DNA of 64,000 bases from NCBI GenBank assembly GCA_022376925.1, contig JAIOJX010000027.1, positions 19,299,471-19,363,470 of the forward strand, written 5' to 3'. Positions 46,023 to 57,504 of this stretch are shown here, piece after piece. The position numbers were made by a program, and so were the translations under genes. Every line of letters begins with the position of its first letter. The first letter of the stretch is position 1. Under the pieces are notes generated by a model. It searched no databases and was not told the origin of the DNA. It saw nothing but the letters and a program-made list of their open reading frames with translations. The DNA comes from Tragulus kanchil. Taxonomy: Eukaryota > Chordata > Mammalia > Artiodactyla > Tragulidae.

Positions 46023-46571
46023 CCTGCCATCCGGGGGGGATCCATAACATTCTGGAAAACGTGTTTTCACTTTTTTAAATTTATTACTGAAGGAAGCTAG
46101 AACAAACTAAATTTAAAAAAAAAAGTGGGGGCCAACTGTGTGACTGCTTAAATATACCGCCCAGAGAGTTTCAAGACTCAGGGTGGGAAAACCCATACAT
46201 TCCAGCAGAGGAGACAGACCGGAGAATTGAGAAGGAAAAACAAAAGAACTACCACAGCTGGAATTCGTAAGTCTGGGCACCAGTGAGCAGTCTGGCGACC
46301 AGGATTTCACCTGAGTCCTCAGCAGTGCACTGGCAGACACATCCCTGTAAAGAAAGTCCCTGAGTCAGGAAAAGAACCACCACGCAGGAGCAGAAGGAGC
46401 CGTTCTTGGAGCACACACAGGAAGAAAAAGTGCGCGTGGATCCACCAGTCAGGAGGAAGCAGCATCATTATACCTGGGGCATCAGATCAGGACAGAATCC
46501 TTGGAAGAGAACTTCCTCAGTAGTGGGGAAAACTCAGTCTTGGACTGGAGGCCAGGCTCGGGGGTCCCCTT

Positions 46572-46778
46572 TGCTGTTGTTCAGTCACGAAGTCATATCT
46601 GAGTCTCTGAAACCCCGTGGACGGCAGCCCACCAGGCTCCTCTGTCCATGGAACTCTCCAGGCAAGAATACCAGAGTGGGTTGCCATGCCCTTCTTCAGA
46701 AGATCTTCCCAGCGCAGGGATCAAACCCAGTCTCCTGCTTTGCAGGTGGCTTCCACACCACAGAGTCATAGGGGAAGC
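46572..46778 (-). mobile_element. Bov-tA SINE, duplicate copy
   Basis: Second copy of 45474-45681, one C shorter in a C-run ('aaaccccgtgg' for 'aaacccccgtgg'). Confidence 0.9.
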
Positions 46779-46921
46779 TATATATATGTGTGTATGTATA
46801 TATACATAGATATAGATATAGATATAAGATTTGAGACCCCACAGACTGTAGCTAGCCAGGCTTCTCCATCAACGGAATTTTCCAGGCAAGAATACCAGAG
46901 TGGGTTGCCATGCCCTCCTCC
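46779..46921. repeat. Compound microsatellite and Bov-A partial monomer, duplicate
   Basis: Second copy of 45681-45823. The simple repeat (46779-46828) shows the same unit number as its partner. Confidence 0.85.
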
Positions 46922-47077
46922 GTACACATAATACTACTTGTCTACTAAGTCAAACAAAGTTAGAGTTGATGCCAGATTTGCTATTTTTTGTGTATCTTTT
47001 TCCATGGGAATCTCAACGCTACTCTTATGATGAATACCATGGTCCCCTATCATACCAGTCAGGATTTACTATGAATT

Positions 47078-47286
47078 GGGCTTCCCCGCTAGCTCAGTTG
47101 GTAGAGGACCCACCTGCAATGCGGGAGGACCTGCGTTCCATCCCTGGGTGGGGAAGATTCCCTGGAGGAGGGCGTGGCAACCCACTCCAGCATTCTTGCC
47201 CAGAGAATCCCCATGGACAGAGGAGCCTGGCGGACTGTGGTTCATGGGGTGGCAAAAAGTTGGACACGACTGAGTGACTAAGCATA
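47078..47286 (+). mobile_element. Bov-tA SINE
   Basis: Head 'gggcttccccgctagctcag', tRNA-like 'tgcgttccatccctggg', body 'tccctggaggagggcgtgg', 'acccactccagcattcttgc', end 'gttggacacgactgagtgac'. Near full length. Confidence 0.92.
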
Positions 47287-47631
47287 GGCACAGAGTACAT
47301 ACTATAGAAGTCACTATACAGTGATGATCAAAGGAAAGCAGCCTGTTCAACAGGTACTGGATGGAAAAAAGAATCAACAGAATTTTAATCTGAGTACAAG
47401 GAGAGAATGAGGAAGAGAAAACACGTCTTGAGCTGGAGTTTCTGGTAGAAGGGGGACGCTAAGAACAAACTCAGGAGCTTCCGGGAAGCTCTGTCTGTAA
47501 GAGAGTTGCGTTTGGATGTGAAACATGTCAGAAGCAGCACAACTTGTCTGAGAGTGGTTGGAAATACAGACTTCGGTTGAGGGCAACTCCCCCGACTTTG
47601 CCCTACCACATGGACTCTTCATTCTATTTAG
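47287..47631. other. Unassigned spacer
   Basis: Single-copy DNA, no element recognised; short frames on both strands have no domain. Confidence 0.5.
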
Positions 47632-47812
47632 GGCAGTGCTGTCTAACTGAGCCTTCTGTGATGATGAGAATGTTCTTTATCGACACTGTCCTAAATGGGG
47701 GTCACTCCCAGCATCTGCTCAGCACCTGAAATGCGGATGGCAAATAAATAAACTTAATTCAAATTAGTTTAAATTGGAATAGCCACATGTGGCTAAACAG
47801 GTTTAGAGACTC
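47632..47812. mobile_element. MER5-like DNA transposon (hAT-Charlie, non-autonomous)
   Basis: Reads 'gggcagtgctgtctaactga', 'ccttctgtgatgatgagaat', 'gttctttatcgacactgtcc', 'cacctgaaatgcg' and 'agccacatgtggcta', in the order of MER5A. It is a small non-coding element, ~180 bp. Confidence 0.78.
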
Positions 47813-48272
47813 ATCAACTCATTCAACATCCCCGTCAAGAGACGCCAGATAAACCCATCTCCTTCGTTTCTTGTTTTTCAGTCATTTGCTGAATAAACAC
47901 TGCCTACTGACACAGTCTTGTCTATTATCATATTCCCACCACTCGGCACCAACAAGGTCCTTGTCCTCATGAAGTCTATGTTCCAATGGGTCCCATTAAT
48001 CACCAAATCCTAATTACAGTCTCAACTGTAACTTCATTCAACTTTATCTGTTTCATCTCAACTATTTTCGATATAGCCTCAAGATCATTAAATTCATCCA
48101 AAAGGATGAAAGAATCCAAACATTTTGTTTTGGTTTTTGCTGTTGCTGTCTGTTTATGGCACTGTGAAAAGAAAATTAAAGCTGCTTTGTAACCAGTTTT
48201 GGTGTCATAGTAAGATATTATACTCTAAAATGCTAGGATTATGAGTTTCTTAACCAGGAGAAATTAAATATG
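47813..48272. other. Unassigned single-copy stretch
   Basis: AT-rich; the segment near 47820-47985 faintly resembles an old interspersed repeat ('tcctcatgaagtctatgttcc'-like wording) but I cannot place it. Confidence 0.4.
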
Positions 48273-48444
48273 CACTGTATAGTTTCATACAATGCTTCCA
48301 TGTTTCTTTTTCCCACTGCCAAAGATCAGCCAACAATAAATGTTGGCTGAAATACAGAACCACCTTTGACTCAGGCGTCTTATTGTTCACGCCGATGTGT
48401 GTCTATACATTATTTAACCAGGCCTGTTATTTATGTCTATCTTT

Positions 48445-48593
48445 CAGTCCCTGGGTCAGGAAGATCCCCTGGAGGAGGGAATGGCAACCCACTCCAGTAT
48501 TCTTGCCCAGAGAATCCCATGGACAAAAGGGCTTGGTGGGCTATAGTCCATGGGGTCACAAAGAGTCAGGCATGACTGAGCATTTAACACAAG
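48445..48593 (+). mobile_element. Bov-tA SINE, 5'-truncated
   Basis: Begins in the tRNA region at 'cagtccctgggtcaggaaga'; body 'acccactccagtattcttgc', 'tccatggggtcacaaagagt', end 'catgactgagcattta'. The head is missing. Confidence 0.88.
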
Positions 48594-49615
48594 CACATGT
48601 GTTACCGTAGATGATGAATGTTTATCCAGGTCAAAAAATAATTTTACAAAAAGAGAAAAACAAGTTTGAAGTGGCCCTATGCTTTCAAGACTCAGTGAAA
48701 CTGTTCATTGTACCTGATACTCTATAACATACACAATGTATATAGTCGTTTTTTCTATGCACAGCCCAGAGCATAGCCTCTAAATGGTTTTTCATTAGAA
48801 ATTTTCTTTAGATAATTTGATAATAAAGCCATGGTAATCAGACTGAAACTTTTAATTAGCAAAGCGTGGTTTTGAGTCATGGAGGGGAGAAGAAAAACTT
48901 GTCAAAGATGTTATCTTGTGATTGAAAATCCAACCAGTGCTGTAAATTTGTCAGAGAGCCCCACTGAGCAATCCTGGGGGAAACCAAGTGTGCTTATGAA
49001 GGAAACATGAACCTCATACAAGTGTCAAAAGGATAGGAAGTCACCGTCTGAGAGCCTTAGACTGTCAAAAAGACATGCCTGTGGAGCGTGCCTTCTGCCC
49101 CTCTGGACACCCAAAGGAATTAACAGAACCTTGGAGCAGTCAGCTTCATTACCATGTATGTAATAAGGCTTATTTTCTGCACACTTGCTCGTTATCACTA
49201 TTCTAAAGTGGTGAAACGCTGATATCCCCAAGACTCTCACGACAGACAGGGGAACTAAATCTAATTTCTGAGCACAAAATCGCCAACCTCCCGGCAGTGT
49301 CAACAAGAATGATGCGAATGACTTCATGTTGACGCTCATGATGAAAAGTCACTTGTTAGGTCACAAGCTTCTTACCATTTAAAAATGCGTCTGGGGTGTG
49401 GGGTAGGGCGGGGAATAGGTATTTCCAATCTCACACTACTGAAACAGAAACAAAATCACTGTATAGTTTCATACATGATTTTCCCACTGTTAAAGATCAG
49501 CCAACAATAAATGTTGGCTGAAATACAGAACCACCTTTGACTCAGGCGTCTTATTGTTCACGCCGATGTGTGTCTATACATTATTTAACCAGGCCTGTTA
49601 TTTATGTCTATCTTT

Positions 49616-49764
49616 CAGTCCCTGGGTCAGGAAGATCCCCTGGAGGAGGGAATGGCAACCCACTCCAGTATTCTTGCCCAGAGAATCCCATGGACAAAAG
49701 GGCTTGGTGGGCTATAGTCCATGGGGTCACAAAGAGTCAGGCATGACTGAGCATTTAACACAAG
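49616..49764 (+). mobile_element. Bov-tA SINE, duplicate copy
   Basis: Second copy of 48445-48593. Confidence 0.88.
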
Positions 49765-50633
49765 CACATGTGTTACCGTAGATGATGAATGTTTATCCAG
49801 GTCAAAAAATAATTTTACAAAAAGAGAAAAACAAGTTTGAAGTGGCCCTATGCTTTCAAGACTCAGTGAAACTGTTCATTGTACCTGATACTCTATAACA
49901 TACACAATGTATATAGTCGTTTTTTCTATGCACAGCCCAGAGCATAGCCTCTAAATGGTTTTTCATTAGAAATTTTCTTTAGATAATTTGATAATAAAGC
50001 CATGGTAATCAGACTGAAACTTTTAATTAGCAAAGCGTGGTTTTGAGTCATGGAGGGGAGAAGAAAAACTTGTCAAAGATGTTATCTTGTGATTGAAAAT
50101 CCAACCAGTGCTGTAAATTTGTCAGAGAGCCCCACTGAGCAATCCTGGGGGAAACCAAGTGTGCTTATGAAGGAAACATGAACCTCATACAAGTGTCAAA
50201 AGGATAGGAAGTCACCGTCTGAGAGCCTTAGACTGTCAAAAAGACATGCCTGTGGAGCGTGCCTTCTGCCCCTCTGGACACCCAAAGGAATTAACAGAAC
50301 CTTGGAGCAGTCAGCTTCATTACCATGTATGTAATAAGGCTTATTTTCTGCACACTTGCTCGTTATCACTATTCTAAAGTGGTGAAACGCTGATATCCCC
50401 AAGACTCTCACGACAGACAGGGGAACTAAATCTAATTTCTGAGCACAAAATCGCCAACCTCCCGGCAGTGTCAACAAGAATGATGCGAATGACTTCATGT
50501 TGACGCTCATGATGAAAAGTCACTTGTTAGGTCACAAGCTTCTTACCATTTAAAAAAATGCGTCTGGGGGTGTGGGGTAGGGCGGGGAATAGGTATTTCC
50601 AATCTCACACTACTGAAACAGAAACAAAATCAT

Positions 50634-50778
50634 GTATCTTGATGGGTCAGAAATTAAAAGTACCACAACATTCTGTAGCCATGGATTAGTTTAACATAGG
50701 GCTACACACGGAGTACATCAACTGACATTTGGCTGTGCCTTTTGTAACAGAGAATAAAGAAAGAAGGAAAGCCAGTTA
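50634..50778. other. Unassigned spacer
   Basis: Short single-copy stretch; nothing recognised. Confidence 0.5.
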
Positions 50779-50975
50779 TCCACAGCGGTTCCCAACCATT
50801 TTGGCACCAGCGACCAGTTTCACGGAAGACGATTTTTCTACAGACTGGTGGAGGGGATGGTTTCAGGATGATTCAAGCACATTTATATTTATTATGCACT
50901 TTATTTCTAATCTAATTCTGCCACTTCAGACAGAAGGTCCATGCCCAGGGGCTAGGCACACCTGATCTAGAGGGA
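50779..50975 (+). mobile_element. Mammal-wide interspersed repeat, end fragment
   Basis: Reads 'cagcggttcccaaccatttt', 'ggcaccagcgaccagtttca', 'cggaagacgatttttctaca', 'gggatggtttcaggatgatt' and 'ttattatgcactttatttct'. This order belongs to a common mammalian repeat (a DNA-transposon-derived family). I am not certain of its name. No coding potential. Confidence 0.7.
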
Positions 50976-51455
50976 AAATGGGAACCTCAGGGAACACTGA
51001 GGAACAGGGGCTCTCGATGGCCATCTGCAGGCGTCACACCTCGGGCTCGGTCTCCCACAGGCAGGGCTCAGAGCTGCTTTATCATCATCAGTTCAGAAGC
51101 CTGGACACAAAGGGAGGCCCTAGGTCACCTGCCTTTCTAGCCCCAAAGGGGTTCTACCACGGGGTCAGCAGGGAGCTGAATTTCCATCGGGAACAAACGG
51201 TGCTTTGAGACACTGCACATCCAATTTGTTGACTGTTTTGATTATTGTGGTTTTCTTGGTAACTAATATGGGAGCAGAAGAGTACTTGCTTGGACCTCAG
51301 AGCCTGTGAGTAAAGCCGCTGGTAACAAAAGGGGGCTCTATGCAGAAAAGCTGTTGTTATTTCTGTAAAGATAGGTTCTCTCAACAGCAACATCTGATGA
51401 ACTTTTGATCATAGTTTAATTTGCTCAAACTTGCTTGAATGTAAGAATTTCCTGG
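50976..51455. other. Unassigned single-copy stretch
   Basis: No repeat recognised; short frames only. Confidence 0.5.
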
Positions 51456-51730
51456 GGGCTTCCCAGGTGGTCCAGTGGGTAAGGACACCACCGTGCAGTG
51501 CAAGGGGTGCCAGTTCAATCCCTGGCCTGGGAGGATCCCATGTGCTGCGGAGCAGCTGGACCAATGTGTCCAACGACTGAGCCGGAGCTCTGGAGTGCAT
51601 GCGCCCAGAGCCAGTGCTCTGCGACAACAGAGGCCACTGAGATGGGAGGCCCACACAGGCCAAAGAAAAAAGATGGATGAAAACAGACAAATGAAAGACC
51701 AATAGAAGTGCCCCTCCCCCCAAAAGAGAA
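51456..51730 (+). mobile_element. CHR-type SINE with C-rich tail
   Basis: Head 'gggcttcccaggtggtcc', B box 'agttcaatccctgg', body 'gatcccatgtgctgcgg', 'gagccggagctctggag', then 'gaaagaccaatagaagtg' and 'cccctccccccaaaa'. Same tail class as 19407 and 25280. I could not find a clean target-site duplication. Confidence 0.88.
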
Positions 51731-52062
51731 AATAATTTAAAAAAAACATTCTCCTGGAATGGTTGTTAAACGGGGGTCACCAAGACCCTCCCCTGGAGAT
51801 TCTGATCCAGCAAGGAGGAGGGTCTCAGAATCTGAATTTTTAACTTTTTCTTTTTAGAAATGTTGCCCTCAACTACCATCCTGCTGCAACCAACTATTAG
51901 AAAGTAGAGAGAGAACTGGGATCTGAGCAAGTCTGAAAAGTCCTGGTTACAACTAAGTCATATCAGTTTCTTTATAGCTCTCTCAGCCACACAGAGATGC
52001 TTACAGACAAACTCCTATATTAACCATCTATGCAAACTACTCTACATAAGAATGGATAAGCA

Positions 52063-52339
52063 GGGCCTCCCTGGTGGTCCAGTGGGTAAAGAGTCCACCT
52101 TGCAGTGCGAGGGGCACCAGTTCAATCCCTGGCCCAGGAAGATCCCACATGCTACAGAGTGGCTGGACCAGTGTGCCCAATTACAAGCCAGAGCTCTGGA
52201 GCACATGCACCCAGAGCCAGTGCTCTGCAGAGAGAGAGGCCACTACAATGGGGGGCCCGCAAGGGCCAAAGAATAGAGATGAATGAAAATAAATGAATAA
52301 ATACATAACAATAAAAGAGGCTAAAATTAAAAAAAAGAC
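52063..52339 (+). mobile_element. CHR-type SINE inserted in L1, with TSD
   Basis: Head 'gggcctccctggtggtcc', B box 'agttcaatccctgg', body 'gaagatcccacatgctacag', 'caattacaagcc', 3' end 'aataaaagaggctaaaatt'. A perfect 10-bp target-site duplication, tggataagca, flanks it at 52053-52062 and 52340-52349. The sequence after it is L1 3' UTR. Confidence 0.93.
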
Positions 52340-52516
52340 TGGATAAGCAACACAGTCCTATTGTATAGCACGGGGAACTACATTTACTATCCTGTGACAA
52401 ACTATAATGGAAAAGAATATGAAAAGAATATAAGTACATATAACTGCACTGTGCAGTAGAAGTTAACACATCATCATAAATCAACTATACTTCAATCAAA
52501 GTTAAAAAACAATAAA
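52340..52516 (+). mobile_element. Ruminant-type L1 3' end
   Basis: 'tggataagcaacacagtcct', 'attgtatagcacggggaact', 'actatcctgtgacaaactat', 'acatataactgcactgtgc', 'catcataaatcaactatact' and a terminal A-rich tail. Non-coding 3' UTR only. Confidence 0.88.
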
Positions 52517-53217
52517 GTTGCCCATATGGCTTTTTCCAAAATGAGGCAAAAGAAACTGTACCATGTAAAGCAGTTTCGTGTCTTTCACTGGACTCCACAC
52601 TGTCACAGCTTGAAAAAGAGCCTCTTAGTCTCAGAACTCTCAAAGGGATGCAGTTTAGGGTTTCGGGACCCAGAGTCTGTAATGGGGATTTGTCAGTTCA
52701 CTGGGGACTTCTGAGGATCGACACCTTTACAGCAGTGAATGAAGCAAGAGGAGAGGAGGGAACACACAGACCAGAAATGCAACAAAGGCATCCGCAGACC
52801 CCAAGGAGAGGTCCAGAGCTAGGAGGGCCCTCAGAGTCATTCCAAACAGGACAAGATGAGGAGGCCTTTCTATGGCTCCAGCAATGTTCTGTTGGAGGTG
52901 AGCTGCCCTTGGGCAATGACCCTGAATTACCTTCCAAGAACAAATCAAATGAAGAGACCTTATCCAGCAAGGAGGAGGGTCTCAGAATCTGAATTTTTAA
53001 CTTTTCTTTTAGAAATGTTGCCCTCAACTACCATCCTGCTGCAACCAACTATTAGAAAGTAGAGAGAGAACTGGGATCTGAGCAAGTCTGAAAAGTCCTG
53101 GTTACAACTAAGTCATATCAGTTTCTTTATAGCTCTCTCAGCCACACAGAGATGCTTACAGACAAACTCCTATATTAACCATCTATGCAAACTACTCTAC
53201 ATAAGAATGGATAAGCA

Positions 53218-53494
53218 GGGCCTCCCTGGTGGTCCAGTGGGTAAAGAGTCCACCTTGCAGTGCGAGGGGCACCAGTTCAATCCCTGGCCCAGGAAGATCC
53301 CACATGCTACAGAGTGGCTGGACCAGTGTGCCCAATTACAAGCCAGAGCTCTGGAGCACATGCACCCAGAGCCAGTGCTCTGCAGAGAGAGAGGCCACTA
53401 CAATGGGGGGCCCGCAAGGGCCAAAGAATAGAGATGAATGAAAATAAATGAATAAATACATAACAATAAAAGAGGCTAAAATTAAAAAAAAGAC
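53218..53494 (+). mobile_element. CHR-type SINE, duplicate copy
   Basis: Second copy of 52063-52339 with both target-site repeats. Confidence 0.92.
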
Positions 53495-53671
53495 TGGATA
53501 AGCAACACAGTCCTATTGTATAGCACGGGGAACTACATTTACTATCCTGTGACAAACTATAATGGAAAAGAATATGAAAAGAATATAAGTACATATAACT
53601 GCACTGTGCAGTAGAAGTTAACACATCATCATAAATCAACTATACTTCAATCAAAGTTAAAAAACAATAAA
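53495..53671 (+). mobile_element. L1 3' end, duplicate copy
   Basis: Second copy of 52340-52516. Confidence 0.88.
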
Positions 53672-54103
53672 GTTGCCCATATGGCTTTTTCCAAAATGAG
53701 GCAAAAGAAACTGTACCATGTAAAGCAGTTTCGTGTCTTTCACTGGACTCCACACTGTCACAGCTTGAAAAAGAGCCTCTTAGTCTCAGAACTCTCAAAG
53801 GGATGCAGTTTAGGGTTTCGGGACCCAGAGTCTGTAATGGGGATTTGTCAGTTCACTGGGGACTTCTGAGGATCGACACCTTTACAGCAGTGAATGAAGC
53901 AAGAGGAGAGGAGGGAACACACAGACCAGAAATGCAACAAAGGCATCCGCAGACCCCAAGGAGAGGTCCAGAGCTAGGAGGGCCCCTCAGAGTCATTCCA
54001 AACAGGACAAGATGAGGAGGCCTTTCTATGGCTCCAGCAATGTTCTGTTGGAGGTGAGCTGCCCTTGGGCAATGACCCTGAATTACCTTCCAAGAACAAA
54101 TCA

Positions 54104-54854
54104 GTGAGAGACCTTAGAATCCATCGGCACTCAGCATCGGCGAGGGGAGTGCGTCGACTAGAAGGTCCTGAATGCAAACATCGGCCACACAGACCACAGT
54201 ATCCACTACAAAGACAAACTACTGATCCCAATCTTGCTTATGTACCTTTATTTGTGTCTGGCTGTTCCCCATTTTGATAAGAAAACAAACAGACTGGGGC
54301 CCATCGTCACCTGTGAAAAGACTAAGACGCTCCAAATGTTTTAAGCCTGGGGTTTAGCTGAGCGCTATGTGCAGCTTCAATGTACAATAAGGGCAGCGCA
54401 GAGAGTCAGCATGCGTTGGCACTGAGACGTCAGGTCTCATTAGAGTTAGTTGTTCCAGGGAAGCAAAGGCAAATAAAACACAGAGAAACACTAACAAAGA
54501 CTCATGTTACCAGCCTTTTAAATACATACACTGACCATACATTGGGAGTTTATATTAAAAAAAGAAAAAAAAAGGAAATGTGCATTTTACACATTTCAGT
54601 GAGTCCGCATTCTCATCCACGAAGGCCTCTGATCAATCATTCAGTGGTCAGACAACCCTGCAATCAAGGAGTGCATCCAAGCTCACTTCTGGATTTATCA
54701 TGAAGTTCAAATGTTGTATGAGAGATAGCCCGGCACAGTGAGCACTTTCCCAGGCAACGTGCGGCACCAACCCACTGCTGAACGGTCTGGTTCTTGAAGT
54801 CACAACTGTGGATAATCTCACTTAAGTCAAGTGTCAACAGACGTCTTATTTAAC
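54104..54854. other. Unassigned single-copy stretch
   Basis: A CpG-containing patch at 54120-54160 ('catcggcgaggggagtgcgt'), otherwise ordinary DNA. A 107-codon + frame (54380-54703) is A-rich and has no domain. Confidence 0.45.
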
Positions 54855-56996
54855 TGTGAAAATCCTGATGACCTAGGCTCCGGCACTGCCTCTAAGACCA
54901 GTGTTCTCTGGGGCTGCATTTTCTGCTGCCTGTATTTTCTCTCACTAGGTGACTCCATACCATTCTCTGGCTCAAATGCCATCCACACACTGTGACTTCC
55001 ACATTCCTGTTCCCAGGACTGGGCTGTTATGTCCTCTGTGCAATCAACATCAAGACTTGGGTATACAACAGGCATCCAGTAAGCCTCTTACTTGAACTGA
55101 CTTAAAGTTGTGGATTTTTCCCTGCAAATCTGACTCTTCCTCCAACATTCCCATCAACCAGCGCCTCCCAGCATCCACCCAGCTTGACCAAGTGAAAGAT
55201 TTGCACACGACCCTCCGTTCTTCTCTTACTCTCTTTACTCACGTCAAGTTCATCATCTATTTAGGGAGACTTAAAATTCCTTAAATTCAAAATACGGCCC
55301 TAACTCCATTCATCTGAACTAGCCCTTGAATTCTCAAGATTCTCACCTGTACCACAAACAAAAGCCTCCACTTTAACTCTCATTCTCACTCTTACCAGGA
55401 GTCTCTTCTCCACAAAAGAGCTTGAATTGTACTTTAAGAATACAAACCAGATCAGGTTGCACCAAAACCTTCCACGCTACATGGAACAAAATCTAAACGC
55501 CCTCACGACGCTGGTCACTAAACCCACGCATGGCCAATCCCATCTGCGCTCACTCCTCTCCTACCTTCCTCTGCATCAGGCAAGACTGTCCTCTGGCTAT
55601 TTCTCAAACATGCTGATGTGCCTGTTCAGGCTTCAAGTCCTCTTAACGTCCACGCATTCTGCTTGGAACATTCGTCCCAGATTTTCCCACGACTGGTTCC
55701 CTCCATAAATCGAGTCTGAGTTCAAACAGTGCTCTGTCAGAGAATCTTTCTTCCTTCCTCATCCTACCTCCACAATCACTCATCCCCCCCCACAACCTCC
55801 GTCACCTTACTGCACCTACCATCACAGGAGTTAGAACATCTGAGTTTATCTTCTTTTTTTGTGAGTCTTATTAAGGCAGGATCCCTGTGGGTCATGTGTA
55901 ATTCCAACCCACTGCTGAACGGCTGCTGCATTTATTTTGCTGCCTTTTGTGAAAATCCTGATGACCTAGGCTCCGCACTGCCTCTAAGACCAGTGTTCTC
56001 TGGGGCTGCATTTTCTGCTGCCTGTATTTTCTCTCACTAGGTGACTCCATACCATTCTCTGGCTCAAATGCCATCCACACACTGTGACTTCCACATTCCT
56101 GTTCCCAGGACTGGGCTGTTATGTCCTCTGTGCAATCAACATCAAGACTTGGGTATACAACAGGCATCCAGTAAGCCTCTTACTTGAACTGACTTAAAGT
56201 TGTGGATTTTTCCCTGCAAATCTGACTCTTCCTCCAACATTCCCATCAACCAGCGCCTCCCAGCATCCACCCAGCTTGACCAAGTGAAAGATTTGCCCCG
56301 ACCCTCCGTTCTTCTCTTACTCTCTTTACTCACGTCAAGTTCATCATCTATTTAGGGAGACTTAAAATTCCTTAAATTCAAAATACGGCCCTAACTCCAT
56401 TCATCTGAACTAGCCCTTGAATTCTCAAGATTCTCACCTGTACCACAAACAAAAGCCTCCACTTTAACTCTCATTCTCACTCTTACCAGGAGTCTCTTCT
56501 CCACAAAAGAGCTTGAATTGTACTTTAAGAATACAAACCAGATCAGGTTGCACCAAAACCTTCCACGCTACATGGAACAAAATCTAAACGCCCTCACGAC
56601 GCTGGTCACTAAACCCACGCATGGCCAATCCCATCTGCGCTCACTCCTCTCCTACCTTCCTCTGCATCAGGCAAGACTGTCCTCTGGCTATTTCTCAAAC
56701 ATGCTGATGTGCCTGTTCAGGCTTCAAGTCCTCTTAACGTCCACGCATTCTGCTTGGAACATTCGTCCCAGATTTTCCCACGACTGGTTCCCTCCATAAA
56801 TCGAGTCTGAGTTCAAACAGTGCTCTGTCAGAGAATCTTTCTTCCTTCCTCATCCTACCTCCACAATCACTCATCCCCCCCCACAACCTCCGTCACCTTA
56901 CTGCACCTACCATCACAGGAGTTAGAACATCTGAGTTTATCTTCTTTTTTTGTGAGTCTTATTAAGGCAGGATCCCTGTGGGTCATGTGTAATTCC
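54855..56996. repeat. Direct duplication 18 (~1.05 kb; A 54855-55903, B 55948-56996)
   Basis: The offset is 1091-1093 bp. Just before B, 'ccaacccactgctgaacgg' (55904-55922) repeats 54767-54785, and ~70 bases that follow in A (54786-54854) are replaced by ~25 (55923-55947): a ragged contig start. Small losses in B: 'ctccgcactg' for 'ctccggcactg', 'tttgccccgacc' for 'tttgcacacgacc'. Mostly L2 sequence. Likely assembly overlap. Confidence 0.92.
55090..55903 (+). mobile_element. L2 LINE 3' region, cut by junction
   Basis: Diverged L2 on the + strand: 'cgcctcccagcatccaccca', 'ccgttcttctcttactct', 'aaccagatcaggttgcacca', 'ctacatggaacaaaatctaa', 'ctcactcctctcctaccttc', 'tctgcttggaacattcg' and 'ctgtcagagaatctttctt'. 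It stops at the duplication junction; the true end is in the second copy. Its frames of ~93-103 codons are remnants or chance. Confidence 0.75.
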
Positions 56997-57056
56997 AGAA
57001 CACAGACCAGGGCCTGGCACAGGGCAGGCACTCAATATGTATTTGTTGTTGAATGA
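56180..57056 (+). mobile_element. L2 LINE 3' region with end
   Basis: Duplicate of 55090-55903 extended to the L2 terminus: 'gaccagggcctggcacaggg', 'caggcactcaatatgtattt', 'gttgttgaatgaatc'. The 3' end with the 'gaatgaat' repeat is typical for L2. Confidence 0.8.
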
Positions 57057-57504
57057 ATCAACTTCCTTCTCCAATTTCTCCCCTTTCTGATTTATCCTTT
57101 CTTTGTATTTCTCCCTTTCAAACTGTGCCCTTTCATTGGTAACAAGAATCAGGCTTTAATTAAGCCACATTCTTTCTGAAATTTCTACTCCAAGTTACAT
57201 ACAGATCTGACCCACGTGTTAAGGTCACCCTTTGGTTGGGCTTATTATTGGACAAGTCACCTTGGCTAACAAGCAGTTGGGAGGGTCATCATGTTTTCTT
57301 CTCATCACAGAGCTGTGTTATGATTCATTACAGTGGGGGGACAAAGGAGTGCTATAATAAATATATTATCTGGATAAAAAAGGTCTCAAGTAAGATTCAC
57401 TTTCTCTAGATTCCATCCTTGACTGATTCAATCATAACTTGCCCACTGAATATGTTTTTTATATTAAAAGTAAATGACTGTGAACTTAGCAGCCTCCCCC
57501 TACA
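57057..57504. other. Unassigned single-copy stretch
   Basis: AT-rich, no repeat recognised. Confidence 0.5.

Larger units (their letters stand above)
44994..47120. repeat. Direct duplication 15 (~1.03 kb; A 44994-46022, B 46093-47120)
   Basis: The offset is 1098-1099 bp. Copy A ends inside the head of a Bov-tA SINE. The 70-base junction (46023-46092) has a G-run with GGATCC and then a T-rich sequence resembling a garbled version of 44970-44993. Carries a Bov-tA, a GATATA microsatellite and a second Bov-A piece, all present in both copies. Likely assembly overlap. Confidence 0.93.
48273..50633. repeat. Direct duplication 16 (~1.18 kb; A 48273-49457, B 49458-50633)
   Basis: The copies abut. 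The offset starts at 1185 and settles at 1171 bp after a ~14-base loss near the B start ('catacatgattttcccactg' for a longer version in A). Near the A end, runs are shorter ('aaaaatgcgtctggggtgtg' against 'aaaaaaatgcgtctgggggt' in B). Carries a Bov-tA piece. Two 104-codon minus frames are copies of each other. Likely assembly overlap. Confidence 0.93.
51805..54103. repeat. Direct duplication 17 (~1.14 kb; A 51805-52947, B 52962-54103)
   Basis: The offset is 1155-1157 bp. Near the B start T-runs shrink ('aacttttcttttagaaat' for 'aactttttctttttagaaat'); near the A end 'gggccctcag' differs from 'gggcccctcag'. A 114-codon frame at 52648-52992 crosses the junction and is chimeric. Carries a CHR SINE nested in an L1 end, target-site repeats included, in both copies. 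Likely assembly overlap. Confidence 0.94.
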
